DNA from: Brachycybe producta
Taxonomy: Eukaryota > Arthropoda > Diplopoda > Playtdesmida > Andrognathidae
Direction of reading: 5' to 3'
DNA: 64,000 bases
Assembly: GCA_036925085.1 (NCBI GenBank)
Contig: JAUPFP010000036.1
Coordinates: forward strand, 2,318,671-2,382,670
Of the stretch, positions 1-13,800 are shown piece after piece (the stretch's first letter is position 1; each line of letters opens with the position of its first letter). The position numbers were made by a program, and so were the translations under genes. Under the pieces are notes generated by a model. That model was given only the letters and a program-made list of their open reading frames with translations. It did not search any database and was not told where the DNA came from.

Positions 1-60
1 ATAGTCGGTGGCGCTAATTTAACGCCAATTGAAAAAAAACCCGCCAAACTGAATAACAAA
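1..60. repeat. Edge of a GGCG-type minisatellite element
   Basis: Begins with GGTGGCGC and contains CGCCAAACTGAATAA, the same words as the arrays at 34.1, 35.8, 48.2 and 55.8 kb. Cut by the window edge. Confidence 0.5.
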
Positions 61-572
61 CTCACATAAAGTTTACCAAAACCAACAAAAATAAGTTAAT
101 TAGTCTCAAAGTTATATACGTGTGGCGCGTACGCGCCGCTGCTCCGAAGGCGTGCTATAAAGCGAAAGGCTGTACAGAGAAGCTAAAATGACTGAAATCT
201 TTTGAAATATATACCTGACTCATCCTAAGAAGACGCTTGTGGCGTCATAGGGATTAACGAAAAATTCAGAATTGTGTTATTTTGTCTGATAAAAAAAAAT
301 GATACGAATCAGTTACCTCTAATGGCGCCTCTTAAACAAGATTTTTATTGAAGTTTTACACAAATCTGTTGAGGGCGCCATTATGCAATGTCGACTATAA
401 ACGCGGCATTAATGTATTATTATCAAACTGACAGTAGTACACTTTGTTAAAAACATGATGAAAAAATGTACAGCAACCAAAACCAATTTTTTTTATATAT
501 TATTCCTATACTTTATGAACTTCCTGTATTAATAGGAATGTTTTTTACTGATTCGATTTCAATTATTATTAC

Positions 573-903
573 TAGGGCTACGATTTTTATGCAAAATCAA
601 ACAAATGTTTCTCAATCTGTGGCTTAAGAGCCAATTGTAAAGTAACAATCCCATTTAAAATAAACCAACAATTATGTAATTTTCAATCAAAAACATTGGT
701 TAGAAGGCCAGAACTCTAGTTGATAATTGAGAATAACCAGATAGCTAGCCTCTAAGCAGCCTTTTTTTTTTATTAGAAAAAGCATAATTACAGTTGGTGT
801 AATGGTGATGAATGATGATGATGATGATTACTTCACAATTGGAACTTCGGGTCACAAATTGAGAAACAATTTGCTTTGATATTGCATAAAAATCCGAGCA
901 CTA
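573..903. mobile_element. TA-flanked MITE, family Q, copy 1
   Basis: About 330 bp with imperfect inverted ends: TAGGGCTACGATTTTTATGC on the left, GCATAAAAATCCGAGCACTA on the right. Inside, CAAATGTTTCTCAATCTGTGG faces its own inverted copy. Other copies are at 51923-52233 and 61594-61894. Confidence 0.75.
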
Positions 904-1560
904 ATTATTCACGAAACATAACGAATAACCTCAGACATATTTTCAATTTCACTTATATATATAATTATAATATTTCCCCCCCCCCCCTATAATCTTTATT
1001 ATAAAAAACTATAATAGAAATCTAAAACGCATTAAAAATGCAATTATTATAAATCTTTTTTTTTAAACACTGGAAGCATCATTAACAAGTCAAAATAGTT
1101 TATCTCATTCTAAAATTATTCAATTTCTTCTCGGTTTATTATTTTTTTTTGACAATTCTTAACCTTCTATAAGATAATTAATTAAATAACAAAAATCTAT
1201 TAATGTTTGTAACTTAAACTAATCGTTCTAAGATTCTAAAATTAAAAAAATCATTGCAGCTAAATTTATTAAAAAATAATTCTGGAATATATAAGTAATC
1301 AAATCTCCAATTGTAGCTGCTTAATGAAGAAAATCTATAATTTTCTAAATAACTAGAAGAGAAACTTAATTTTGTGATAAATTTTTGTTTTCTCTCTATA
1401 TTTTTGTGCATTTTATTTCCAATATATATAAATAAAAGGGGGGCAATTTGCGCGCAAACTCTCGCTCGCTCTCTGTGTAATTTATATAAGTAAGGTGGTT
1501 TTTTAGGCACTACGTTTTTTTCTATCTCAAGATATTTTTTTTTTTTTGGAATTATTTCGA
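904..1560. other. AT-rich 3' flank of the NHE gene
   Basis: Homopolymer A/T runs and a C10 run at about 976-986. No gene, RNA or structured repeat recognised. Confidence 0.6.
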
Positions 1561-1589
1561 AAAACAAAACCAATGACTAAGTAGTTACT

Positions 1590-1595
1590 TTTATT
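1590..1595 (-). terminator. Poly(A) signal AATAAA of the NHE gene
   Basis: AATAAA on the minus strand 25 nt after the stop codon, followed 20-30 nt later by a GT/T-rich stretch (TTGGTTTTGTTTT). This gives a very short 3' UTR of roughly 45-60 nt. Further AT-rich sequence downstream could contain alternative signals. Confidence 0.6.
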
Positions 1596-1620
1596 CTAAG
1601 AGCTGGAAGAGTGGTTGTTG

Positions 1621-2280
1621 TTAAACGGTGCTTTCAAAGCTATCTTCGTCATCGTCATCGATGTCGATCGGAGTGCTTTTACTCAACCGATGTTTTCTCC
1701 TCTTTGGTGGAGTCGGCACTTGTTCATCGGTGGTGGAAGCCGTAGATGGTTGTGTCAACATCAGCGGTCTTTTCTCTTCGGACATCATTACACTTGGATC
1801 GCTCATGGGCCTTCGTTCTTCGTCCAATCCACCTCCGATAGCAACGGATCCATTCTCCATTTCGGCAATCGGATCGAGACCTTTGTGGACGGGACGCATC
1901 TCGAGATCTCCGGTCGAGAAAGGTCGGTTCTCGGGATCGAGACGTGGAAATTCCATTCCGGCTCGTCCAGTTAGTGGACTTTTACCACTATGATCTATAG
2001 TTTTGGCGCGATGCATATTGTTCATAGTGTTACGACGTTGTCGTGCCTTTTGTATAAAAAATTCGCTAACGGACGATGGATCCGAGGACGGTTGACGTCG
2101 AAATTTGGGCCTCAGAGTGACACCTTCATCGCTAATATCACTCGCGCTGCTATGAATCGATATGTTGGGCGACATTACGGTACAAGTCAATCGTCGAGAC
2201 CTTAAACGACGACGTCGAAGTTGTTCGCCCAATTCTTGGTCGTCGTCGTGAACCAGATTACGATTAAATCGCATATGAAA
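1621..2280 (-). CDS. SLC9A-like: NHE exon 21, terminal (residues 675-893)
   Basis: Encodes FHMRFNRNLVHDDDQELGEQ, then a basic run LRRRRLRSRRLT, a Ser/Pro-rich region with several R/K-x-x-S sites, KRRKHRLSKS and the acidic end DIDDDDEDSFESTV before TAA. The last four residues ESTV fit a class I PDZ ligand. This exon is visibly more GC-rich than the surrounding sequence. Confidence 0.95.
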   Translation of the reverse strand, partial: FHMRFNRNLVHDDDQELGEQLRRRRLRSRRLTCTVMSPNISIHSSASDISDEGVTLRPKFRRQPSSDPSSVSEFFIQKARQRRNTMNNMHRAKTIDHSGKSPLTGRAGMEFPRLDPENRPFSTGDLEMRPVHKGLDPIAEMENGSVAIGGGLDEERRPMSDPSVMMSEEKRPLMLTQPSTASTTDEQVPTPPKRRKHRLSKSTPIDIDDDDEDSFESTV

Positions 2281-5200
2281 CTAAAAAAAAAAGGTTTCTT
2301 TGTTAGGAACACCCAACTATTACGGTGTCAAATGTGGCAGTAAAACGTTACCCTGTTGTAAGGATTTTCTTGAAATGCCCTTCGGAGTGTTTCGATGGTA
2401 CCCCGATTGTCTTCGGACACGGGCGGAAGGCTGACACGTTTTCCCAACTGTATAATAGTCTCTCTGGACGGCATAGTTTGTGGCACTGGAACTAAACAGA
2501 GTTACAATATGGAAATTTGATGAAATATCTCAGTTTATCGTAACTAATGGGCAAATTACCACATGTGACATCATTTTGTTCGTCCACTAGTCCATCAGCT
2601 AGGGTTTCATCAATGATGTCTCCAGTACTTTTCAAATTACAATAAGATTTTCTTTTATTAGATCAGCTTTGAATTTGAATAATTATTCTGCAAGCGGCCC
2701 TGAAGGGCCTATGGCAGAGGGACATATTATAGTCCAAAAGCTTCATAATAATTTATGAGTTTCTCTTTTCTGTGTGAACTTCTCTTACCTGTACAATTTG
2801 AGCTTTTTGGATTCTTCTAAGACTGTGGCTGGTCCGTAAAGATGTGCGTAGTGGTCACTATAAAATTAAACGTTTTAAATAATTAAGAATGTTTTTGATT
2901 AAAAGCAGAGGAGAGCGTGTTTACGAGACACTTACTCGATAACCATTTTCTCGTACAGCGTCCATCCTTTCCAACCGGTTCTCTCTCGTAATAACCACGG
3001 CTTGATATACTTTTTATCGTAATAGGTGAGCCATAACTATTCAATAACATTAAAATATGTTACGAACAGCAGATTTTCGAACTCTTGAATTAATCTGCAT
3101 TTCAGAAATAACACTTAAGAGTAACTGAAATTATAACAAATAAACTTTTTATAGAAAAAAGTTAAAAAAATTCCGTCTGCTTAAAGTATAGGGTCATTTT
3201 CAAATTGACTTAAAAAGCTTATTTTAAAAGATATCAAAATGAAAATACTCTAAAGTAACTGAGCTACCCCTTTTAGTTTCTAAAACACTTATCAAGTTTC
3301 TTTCAATTTTGCTCTTCTGAAAGACGGAATAACCAGAGTTTGAGAAGCGTTTCGATGAGTTTACGGCAAATGGTCTAGTTTTCTCACTGAAGTCTTACTT
3401 TGATACGAAAATCTCCAAGTTTTCCAATTACTTGTTCAACTCCTGCCATAACATGGTCCATTAGCTGTAAAGAAAGAAACATTTTTTAGTATAAAAAATC
3501 AAACGTTTGATTTGATTTGAATGAACAGTTTCGTAAAAAAAAAACTCACTGTGACATTAATTTCTCCACTTAAATTTTTAGTAGACGAATCACTTTCATC
3601 TAATTTAATGTCGAAAAAGGCCACCAAATGTTTTATGGTACCACCCTACAATGTTGAGAGATACAAATCAAAGAAAAAGATAGTTCAATTTCGAAATTGA
3701 ATGATTTTTAAAAATGCAACATCGAGAAAAGTTGGCAATGTTTTAAAAATTAGAAGAGGAAAATAATTATTTCATGTAATTTTTTTTTTCATTCTTGATA
3801 TCTTTTAAAATAAACATTTTATGGCAGTTTGAAAACGTTCCAACTTTAAGCAGAATCTATTTTTTAACTCTTGTTTATAAAATGTTTATTTTGAAAGATA
3901 TCAACATGAAAACAATACCGTTTAGAGTCGTAAGGAGATGATTTTCTTTAGTTGGTTCAATTTAAATTGAAAAATGAAAAATTGAGAATTTAAAACTGCC
4001 ATAAAGAGTTAAGTGATTAACTTACTCTTCTAGTTTCTTTAAACACTTAATTTTGTTTATTAAACAATTTTAAATGTTTAATAACCAGAATCAGTATCCG
4101 AAAAATAAAGGAAAGTTATTATCTGTAAAGAAAACAGGAAGGGCGGAAGCGTTTGTAGAAAAAAGTGTCCGGGAACTGTGTTAGCTCCACCTATCCTTCT
4201 CAAGAAAGTAATCATCTAATCCACATACATGTACTTGCTTTCTGGAGAAAATTAAATTGAATATGTTGAAGGTCAGTATCTAAATATTATTTTTAATTTT
4301 AAGAAGTGGACAACAAATGTGCAACATCACTGGTCAGTTGTATCCAAGATACAAGTTGTTATGTCCGGCGATTATCGTCCGGTCCGTACTAGGCTTAAAG
4401 AATACAGTACGTAGGCCTATATTGTCTTATTTTGCATAAATAGCCGCCTCCTGTGAAGCTTTTTTTAGGCAAAATCAAGCACATTTGACAAATCTTTTTT
4501 GTTGGCAGCACAAACAGTTTTCTTTAGTTTCCGAATACAGCCATTCTTCTCTTTCATTTGCATATTTTGCACCGATTACTTTCTAAAATCTTAAAAAAAT
4601 TTCTAAATCATCTTAAAAACCTGGATGAAAACGGTGAGTAAAATGATGACGAGGGTTGTGGTGGTGAACAGATCTTTATTTAGAATGGTTTTTTCGTCCA
4701 ACATTATCACTAATGAGAAACAGACAGCTCCTCGGAGACCACCGTAAGCCTAGTTGTTGGTATTTTTTGTAGTAAAACGAGAAAAACATAAATTATATTA
4801 GTAATTTAAGGTAACTTGGGGGAATTTGCTTGTTTTTTTGTGGGTGGAGGAGAACTTTTAATTATGCAATTAGGAAGGTGTTACCAGGTACACGTGACCT
4901 GTGTACTAATAACATTTTTAGTGACTCTTTAATGGGATGACATAAAATGAAGTCTTACCATTATAAATTGTTCCTTGAAACCTATTTTGCGACTACGGAA
5001 GAACTTGTTCGTAAGGAATGTCATCAGGAATACGCCTAATTATAATCATAAAGTGGATTAGTCACAAGTTAGTTTTTTATATAATTAGTAATTAAGTAAA
5101 TTGGTGCTTTTCACCTATGAATCTGTAGACTAAGCATAAAACTGCTGTCCAAACTATAAATCCAGTTTGCCAAGCGTGATTATTATCAATTAAAACCATA

Positions 5201-7760
5201 CCAAGGAAAAGGAAGATGATACAGTCACAAGTTGCACTGAAAAAAAAAATGCAAAAAAACGTTTTTATCAGAAGAAGATAGAAACAAGAAAGAGAAATTG
5301 AAAGTGTTAGAAACTAGAACGGTAAATGATGGTCCTTTTCTAAAACATTTTATATATATGTATTAAACCCCGTCTATGTTTCTGTGTTTACCTCCTTTTG
5401 TCTATGAGTAACGCTGTACAAACAATTAAGGACAAAAACCTTGAACCACATCGGAATTTATATAAATTTAAATGATAAATGAACCGCTTTTTTTTTCTCA
5501 AGGTCAACTATATGTTGCACTCTTCCCATCCAAGAACTCCATGATATTAAATTGGAGAGGGGGAAAAGGTTGGAAAGTGTAGAGGGGGAGAGAAACTTGG
5601 AGGGGGGAAAGTGGGAGGGGTGACTGAAATTGAAATGAAAGGAGTAAAAAAGGAACAAACGATGCGCATGCGCACACTAGAGAAAATGAAAAAATCATTT
5701 TTTCTTTCAAATATAAAAAGGGGAGGGGATTAATAGTAGCAAAATTAAACTAGAATTTATCACGGGCAATTGTGCCCAGCATTAGAATTTCTTTTGCTCC
5801 GCCCTTTTATGAACGTCATCAATTTCTAATTGATTTGTTACTTGGTCTGATGTCATAAAAGGGTGGAGGAAAAGAAAGTCTAATGCTGGGCACAATTGCC
5901 TGTGAATTTTACTCCCGTCATTTATGACGGGTTACCCCACTAGGTATTTAAGAAAAACTTAAAACTCTTCCATAGACTCTCTAGAGACTTTTGTCTGGCG
6001 TCATGGTTTAAGTTTAACTTTAGGGAATAAGGGAACGGGGTGGGGGTAAATAACTCATTAGTATTTTCATGTTGAAATCTTTCAAAATAAAACTTTTTAT
6101 TGCTCATGACACTGCAACTTGGAAAATTCATTGCAAAATGAACCGGAAGAGTGACAACGGAATTTCTGGGTGAAATACATTCCCAGTGAAATCTGCAAGA
6201 CAAGAATTTCTTCATTTTCTTTATTATAATTAATAAAATTTAATGATTTTTTTTTTCAATCAAAACCAACAATTTCTTCATAAAAGTTTTTGTTTGAAAT
6301 TGATTATGATAAAAAAATGTCAACAACATGTTCTCTTGACAGGTTGTCGATATACAAAATGTAATGAGTTATTTAAGTGATGTTTACATTGAAGCAAATT
6401 TAAATTGAATTTTATGAAACCCACACATTAAGACAATTTGTAAACCTTTATACTATTACCCACCTTATCATTTTGCTAAAGTACTTTACTGTTGTATACG
6501 ATTTTTCCGATATATTCTTTCGTGCATACTGCATTTGAAGTAAACCACAGACAATGATACTGGAAATTTACAAATGATACATATTTTATTAACATTCTAA
6601 AATGTTTTAGTTGAGTAAAAAGATAAATTTAAGAGATTTATACCTGATAATTCCTGAAAAATGGAACAATTCTGCGGATAAATAAGAAAGATAAGCCATA
6701 CCCAACATTGCTAAAGGTTCCACCACTTAAAAGAAACAACAAAATACACAAATTATTCATTCCATTTGTCAGAAATCTGAGATGATGATGATTTCCACTC
6801 AGAACTCTTGATTATTCTGTATTTCATGAGTGAAATTAAGATAAGTTTGAAAGTGTTTAAGAAACTAGAAGGGTAGATCAAGCACTTATAAGATTATTTT
6901 CATGTTGATATCTTTTAAAATAAGCTTTTAATGACAGTTTGAAAATAACCAAACTTTAAGCGGGTGTTTTTTTATAATTTTTGTTCGTAAAATGTTTATT
7001 TTGAAAAATATCAACATGAAAATACTAATAAGTGATTCAGCAACTGTTCTAGTTCGTAACACTTTCAATTTCTACTTAGTGTTTGGCTCCTAAAATACAG
7101 AATAACCAGAAATTTTTACCGAGTTTTACTTTACTAGAAACTAGAATAGTAGGTGAACCATGCTAAAAGTACAGTATTTTCAATGACGATTTCTTTAAAA
7201 AATAAACTTTTTATTGCAATAAAAGTTTAAATATGATAAAATTTTATGGTTTTATAAATGGTAAAAAAACACCTTTTTCTATAAAAACACATTTAGAATA
7301 TTCACCTAAATTTCTAGTTTCTAACAAATTAATGGCCATAATATTCTAAAACGTTGCTTAAGCCAAAAGCAAAGCTTAGAAATTCTCTTCATAGTTTCTT
7401 GCAAGCGCATCTCGGGCTTAGCTATCTGAAGCTTCCTCCCTATTGTCACTAGTCTGTCACATGACTTGATGATTCTGTCTTTTGATTGGCTGTGGAGCTA
7501 GCATAAAACATCAGCTACCTAGCTACATTGAAATCTTCTCTGAGCAGGCTTTGAACTAAACACTTGTAGTTGCAACCTTTAAAGTGCTTGTTTTATGTGT
7601 CGTTTTAGCTTTAGAAATTTACAAAAAAATGTCACTTACCACGAACATCCTTAGTAAACTTGGTGACCAAAGAGGTAATTACTCCGTAACAGCCTCCGAT
7701 CGTTATTCCTCCAAGGCTGCTGCAAACAAAAGCAGCTACTCCCAACAGAATCTATGAAAC

Positions 7761-7855
<95 letters not shown>

Positions 7856-10800
7856 AAAAACAAACGAAAGTTGCTATTGTTAAATTTTTATTTTTAGATT
7901 CATAATAAGCCCATTGTTTTACGAAAATAAAATTAAAAACAGAAGGGAAAACACTTTCCTAATTATCTTATCAAGAATCGAGTTAACCTAATGTAAATTT
8001 TATGAGCTACATTTATATGTATGAGAGTTGGACATGAAAATTATATTTGAACTTAATGAACTTAACTTTTACACGATATGGCCAAATGTTTTCACAATAC
8101 ACAACATTGTAAAAATGTAAAAACGCATAGATTACATGATTTTTTTTTAGAAATTTGCAAAGTTTCATAGTTTTTTAGCAATTTTCATGAAGTCGAGTAA
8201 TTTCTAGAAATTTGCATAGAGTCGCATAATTCTTGAAAATTTGCATAAAATCGCGTAATTCTTGAAAATTTTGCATAAAATCGCATAATTTGCATACTTA
8301 TTGTTTTATTAAAAATACTTTTTTTTCAATCAGAAAAAATTATACAAAATGTTTCTAAAAACAAACCATTTTGATTTTGCATTTTTTTGTAATTACTTCT
8401 AATTTTGTAATGGCTTTAGACATTTAATTAATTTGGCTTTTGCAATATAATATATATTTTTAATTTGCATAACACGAACAATATTTTTTTTGTGTATGCA
8501 TATTTTGCATTTATGAGGGTTTATTTTTTATTTACACAAAACGCACATTTTCTAAAAACAATTTGCATTTTTCTGAATTTTTGTTTGCATTAAAGTTTTG
8601 GCCTTAATTATTCATATACATAATACATGTACATCTTGTGTAAAAAAAAAAAACTGGAACATATTTCTTGAAATCGCATTGCAGATATGTTAGCAGTGAT
8701 TGAGTACATTCAGGGTGCATCACTTCAGCTTTAAAAACCCCATTGTTAAGAGAACAAAACATTTAGGTGGCCAACTAAAAGGGCCCTTGGAACTAAAATT
8801 GTACCCATGAAAATAGCCATGAGGTTGACTTTCTCATTACTTTGATGGCATTTTCACTAAGTTAATGAACTTAAAGCTATGGGAACTTTGCCAATTTGAT
8901 GTTGTTACATAGGGGGTGGGGGGGACACATCTAGTAAATAGAAAATCAAAACTAGAAAAGAAGCACGGTTGCTCCTTCCCCATCAATAGGGTTTACAAAA
9001 AAAAAATGATGTTTCTTTCTTTCCGTTTTGAAAGTAACTTTAAACATTCATAAATAACTTTAGAAAATATGATAAAGCAAAGCAAAAAAAAAAGTAAAGT
9101 TTGCTTTTGAACAATCTAAAAAAAAGATGCACCGATATCTTTGACTTTTCTCTCTCCTAGGACCTAGATATAAATGGTAAAGGTCAATATTTGTAAGATG
9201 ACAACTTGAGGTTCTGGTTGAATAAGAAAAAAAGATTCTATCTCTCACTTATTTTTTTTAGCTCAAATATTTTTTTTTGTGTGTCAAACACATCAATGTT
9301 GTTATGAATTCAAATGAAGAACAGTCGCCCCTCTTTTTTTTTCTTTTCTAAAGACACCGTTACACGTAGACCACATACGTATATAGTTAAAACTACATAA
9401 TGAAAAAGAGAAAATCTCCATAATATAAATCAATACAGATTGAAATTGCTACAAATCTTAGCAACGAAAAGAAAAATCTCTCTCTCTCTCCCCCATCCAA
9501 TGTCTTCATCAAATTAGAATTGCAATGAGAATTATACAGAGTGAACTAAAATACTTTTAATTCAGGCGGTTTTAAAAGTGTAAGGGTAGGTTTGTACTCC
9601 AAACTTTGCTAAGATTCAAGCAAGCTTTGAAGCTCCTAAAAATTAGCTCCCCAAAGCTTAGCTTGTTTATAGAAACATGTGGTCTTGCAAGGTTTACTAC
9701 ATTTTCTAACCTTTATACCCTATAAAACAGATACATAAAACAATAGAACCCTTAACCTTCTGGAAGAAAAAAGGTGTGACTTGTTCACCTCTTTTGTGTA
9801 TCCAATTTTCTGATTGGTGCTACGAATTGCTAAGCTTTAAAAAGTTGAACAATTTCAAAGCTAGCTTCATTCATGCTCTGGCGAAGGCTGAAGCTCTGAC
9901 GTCATTTTTGAAGCTTCGCAGGTTGCTTTTCTGCTTAGCAAGGGAACCAACCCTAATCGTCTCTCGGACCTCATTGATTATTCTGTTTTTTCAGGTGCCA
10001 AATTGAAAAGAAACTTGAACGTGTTTTTTATTTATTAGAAACTACTACCCTTAAGGGTAACTCAATCACTTACAGTATTTTCATCTTGATATCTTTTGAA
10101 ATAAACTTTTTATGTGAGTTTCAAAATGGCAACTTTATGCAGACGATGGTTTTTTTAAATTTTTGTCTATTAAAAAGTTTATTTTGAAAGATATCAACAT
10201 GAAAATGTTCTTTTAAGCGATTGAGCTACCCTTCTAGTTTCTAAAACACTTTCTAGTTTCTCATCGTTTTGCTTTCCTGAAAGACAAGAATAATCAAAAG
10301 AGTTCGAACATCAGCTGTTCGTAAACCATCTTAAGTGTATTTTCACGCTTTTTCAGCGTTTTATGTTGAGTTGGAAAATGACCCAACTTTAAGCAGATGA
10401 TATTTTTTAATTTTTGTTTATAAAAAAGTTCATTTTGAAAGATACCAACATAAAAATACCCTTAAGTGATTGAGTTAGCCACCTAGTTTCTCTTAAAGAC
10501 AGAATAATTAAAAATATCAAGGAAAACCATCTTAGAAAAGAATCTTGAAAATTTTTTTTGAACAGAATTTAACAAAAATTATAGGTGAATTTACATCTAA
10601 ATAATATTTTTTAATTTACCTGATCGAAGGTAATGCTTTTCATTGTAGTAAACGTCACCATCATGTTGTAAAGAACAACAGTCACAGCATCTATTCAGAA
10701 AGACAGTTCATTTAGTTGTGTAGAAATAACAGTGTAATGAGACCAAAGTAAAAAAATTCAGTCATTATATACACAATCACTAGTCAATGTGCAAAACTAT

Positions 10801-13800
10801 GGACAATTATACTGAAACAAAGTTGTTAGTAAAAAATCTGCATAGACAAGCTCAAATTATTTTCAGAAAATGTGCATATTTTGACACACTCTGTACATAA
10901 ACGGAAAATAAAATTATACCTCGCTTAACGATAGAATCGTATCGTTAACCGAATCAATATTGGAGTAAAAGCGCATGTAAAGCCTCTTGCTTACGTTATA
11001 GCGAGGTACGACTGTAGTGATTCCATATACTATGTAAAATAGCAAATTGCATATTTTGCAAGTTTATTTAGTCAATTTGCAAAACCACCAATTCTTTAAT
11101 AAATCTGCGCATTGATTAGCGTTCTTAGACAATTTGAAGAATACCTATATTAAAAAAAATCATCAAGGCTGTGTGTCTTAACATTTTTTAGATTGCCTTG
11201 TTGGTTTTAGACATTTTGCACATTGTTTATTTTTTTTTTTAAATTGATTGTAAAATTGAGTGGTGGATTTAAAAGAATGATTATAATTTAATTATAATAT
11301 GAGCTCGTTATGTTGACGGTAACAACATATTTCTTTTTGCTTGTTTTTACGCATGTGTGATCCAGGTCTTAAGTGATTCTTTTTAGAATGACTAAATTCT
11401 TCACTTTTGTTTGTTTTTTTCATCAGGTTATCTGAATTTAAAATTACCATTGAGTAAGGATTCACCAAAAACGAGGTAATATAAATCTTTATTGACTCCA
11501 ACTTCTTGAAATATTGCTAATACCTAAATAGGATTGGTTGTAAAAGATACTTTAATAAGAAAATGTAATTCAAAAGAGATTTGAAACCCAAATTCAAGAA
11601 GGGAATTTCGTACTTGAACTCTCATGACTCTTGAGAAAAAGACAATAAAACGGGGTTTTTCTATGTTGAAACCCTATTCTGAGGGACCTCAAGTTTCTAG
11701 TAAACAAATACTAATAATGGCAGTATTCTAAAATGTTGCTTAAGTCAAAGCTAAGCTTAAGATTAAGATCTGGTTTATGAATCAGCTGATTATCGAACTC
11801 TTGATTATTCTGTCTTTCAGGAGTATAATTAATAGAAACTAGAATTTGTTTTAGAAACTAGAAGGGTAGCTTCTATCACTTAAAGGTGTTTTTCGTGTTA
11901 ATATCTTTCAAAATAAACGTTTTTTTTATTTTCAAATTCGCATAAAAAGCTAATTTTGAAAGATATCAACATGAAAATATCGTTTAAGTAATTAAATTAC
12001 CCTTCTAGTTTCTAAAGCAAATTCAAGTTTCTCTTCATTTTGCACCCGAAAGACAGGAATAATCAGGAGTACGAGAGGCCACGTTTACACTTTAAAACCA
12101 CCTTAAACTAAAGTTAAACTTAGAACCTTTCTAGACTCACTTATACGGATTTTTATGTTGAAATCACACGTTTTAAGCTTAGCTTGATTTTAAGTAACAT
12201 TTTCAGAATGTGATCGTAAGTTTCCTTTTCTTGAATTTGTGTTTCAATGACACTTGTAAAAAAAAATGTGAATTGGAAAAAAAAACCCTTTCAAAGTTCA
12301 ATTGAGATTCAAAATGTGTTCGTTCTCATGGAATTTCGCAAAAAAAAAACGTGGTTTTTTACATATTTTATAGATGTGTTAACCCTTTTTGAATAACTTC
12401 ATAGAAAACATTGTTCATTCTTTATGTATTATTGAACTATGAATAGAAATTATAGAAAGAAAGAAAGAAAAAAAAAGGTGCAATTTGAAACTTACAGCGA
12501 CAGGGTCGACAGCTGAAATTAAGGCACTAAATAAAAGGGCATGGATTGCAGGAAGGTTAATTTCACCCATTCCACCGACAACAGCTAACCCATATAGCGT
12601 GGGACCAATTGTAAAACAACTGATCAAAGTTCCCTATAAAATGTTTATTTGAAAACAAATTAAGAAATAAATATTAGAAATGCTTTTTTTTTATATAAAA
12701 AAAAACTAAAAAAAGTGGTTCAGAAAATAGGTTTTGCTACGCCCACCTTAAAATTGGTTACAACAACTTTTATTTGACAACTACAATAATTAAAGACATC
12801 TTAAAGTTGTCAACTACGTTGGTTTCTGTAAAATAGAGAGTTTGCGCCACGGTACAACTACTAATATCTACAGCTACTAATTGCAGATAGTCGTTTTCTG
12901 TGTTGAAAAGTTGTAGTTGTAGCCTTTAGGTTGTGCTCACAACTTCCACACACAACAACAATATAGAGTTTAAACGGGAAATACCCACCCACACCTTGCC
13001 AAACCAAAAATGGAGTGGGCCTCCCCATATGCAATGCGCATGCGCCGTTACCTTTTTGTTGTAGTTGTGTACGACTATAACTTCTGTTACAATCGTACAG
13101 ATTCGAATAGGAACGACAACTGGAGATAATTTTTTCACAAAGTTATCGTAAAATCCAGTTGTCGTGCATATTTTTTGTGTGGCGCAAACTCTCTAATATT
13201 AACTATGTTTAACATGAAAACGACAAAATAAAACCAAAGAGACAAAAGAGCTCTTAGACGCGAGCGACTTTTTGTTGCATTGTCGCAACAACAAAAAGAC
13301 GCAAAAAAAATATGAAACATTGCTTCAAATGGCACAAGACAGACGTTCACTTTTCAAGCGAACGTTTTTCAAAAAAAAAAAACATTACGAAAAAAATTCC
13401 AAATGTTTTAGAAACTAGAATAGTTGATGATAATGCTAAAAGTTTTTTTTTCTTCATGATGCTATCTTTCAAAATAAACGTTTTATGACAGTTTGAAAAA
13501 GGCGAAAATAGTTTTTCATGAAATTTGAGAAAAAGCTAAAACTAGGTCATTTTCAAACTGAACTATAAAATTGTTTATTTTTTAAGATACTGCCATGAAA
13601 AAACTTTTAACATAATCTTCTACCATTCTAGTTTAGAAAATAATTTGAATTTTTTTCATAATGTTGTTTCTGAAAAAAAAAAAAAAACGTTCGCTTGACG
13701 TTTTTGCATCCACATTTTCCAAAAAAAACGTCTAGGAAGCATTGCATTAGCCACTGCAGTGGAACAAAATCAAAACAAATATCTATTCAGCCACCTTAAC

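Noticed and set aside
1615..2205. Plus-strand ORFs opposite the last NHE exon
   Set aside because: Antisense shadows of the coding exon.
5940..6215. 91-codon minus-strand ORF with a TTGCAG acceptor-like site in intron 11
   Set aside because: No NHE-like sequence, no in-phase donor needed between exons 11 and 12, and the neighbouring exons already join correctly.
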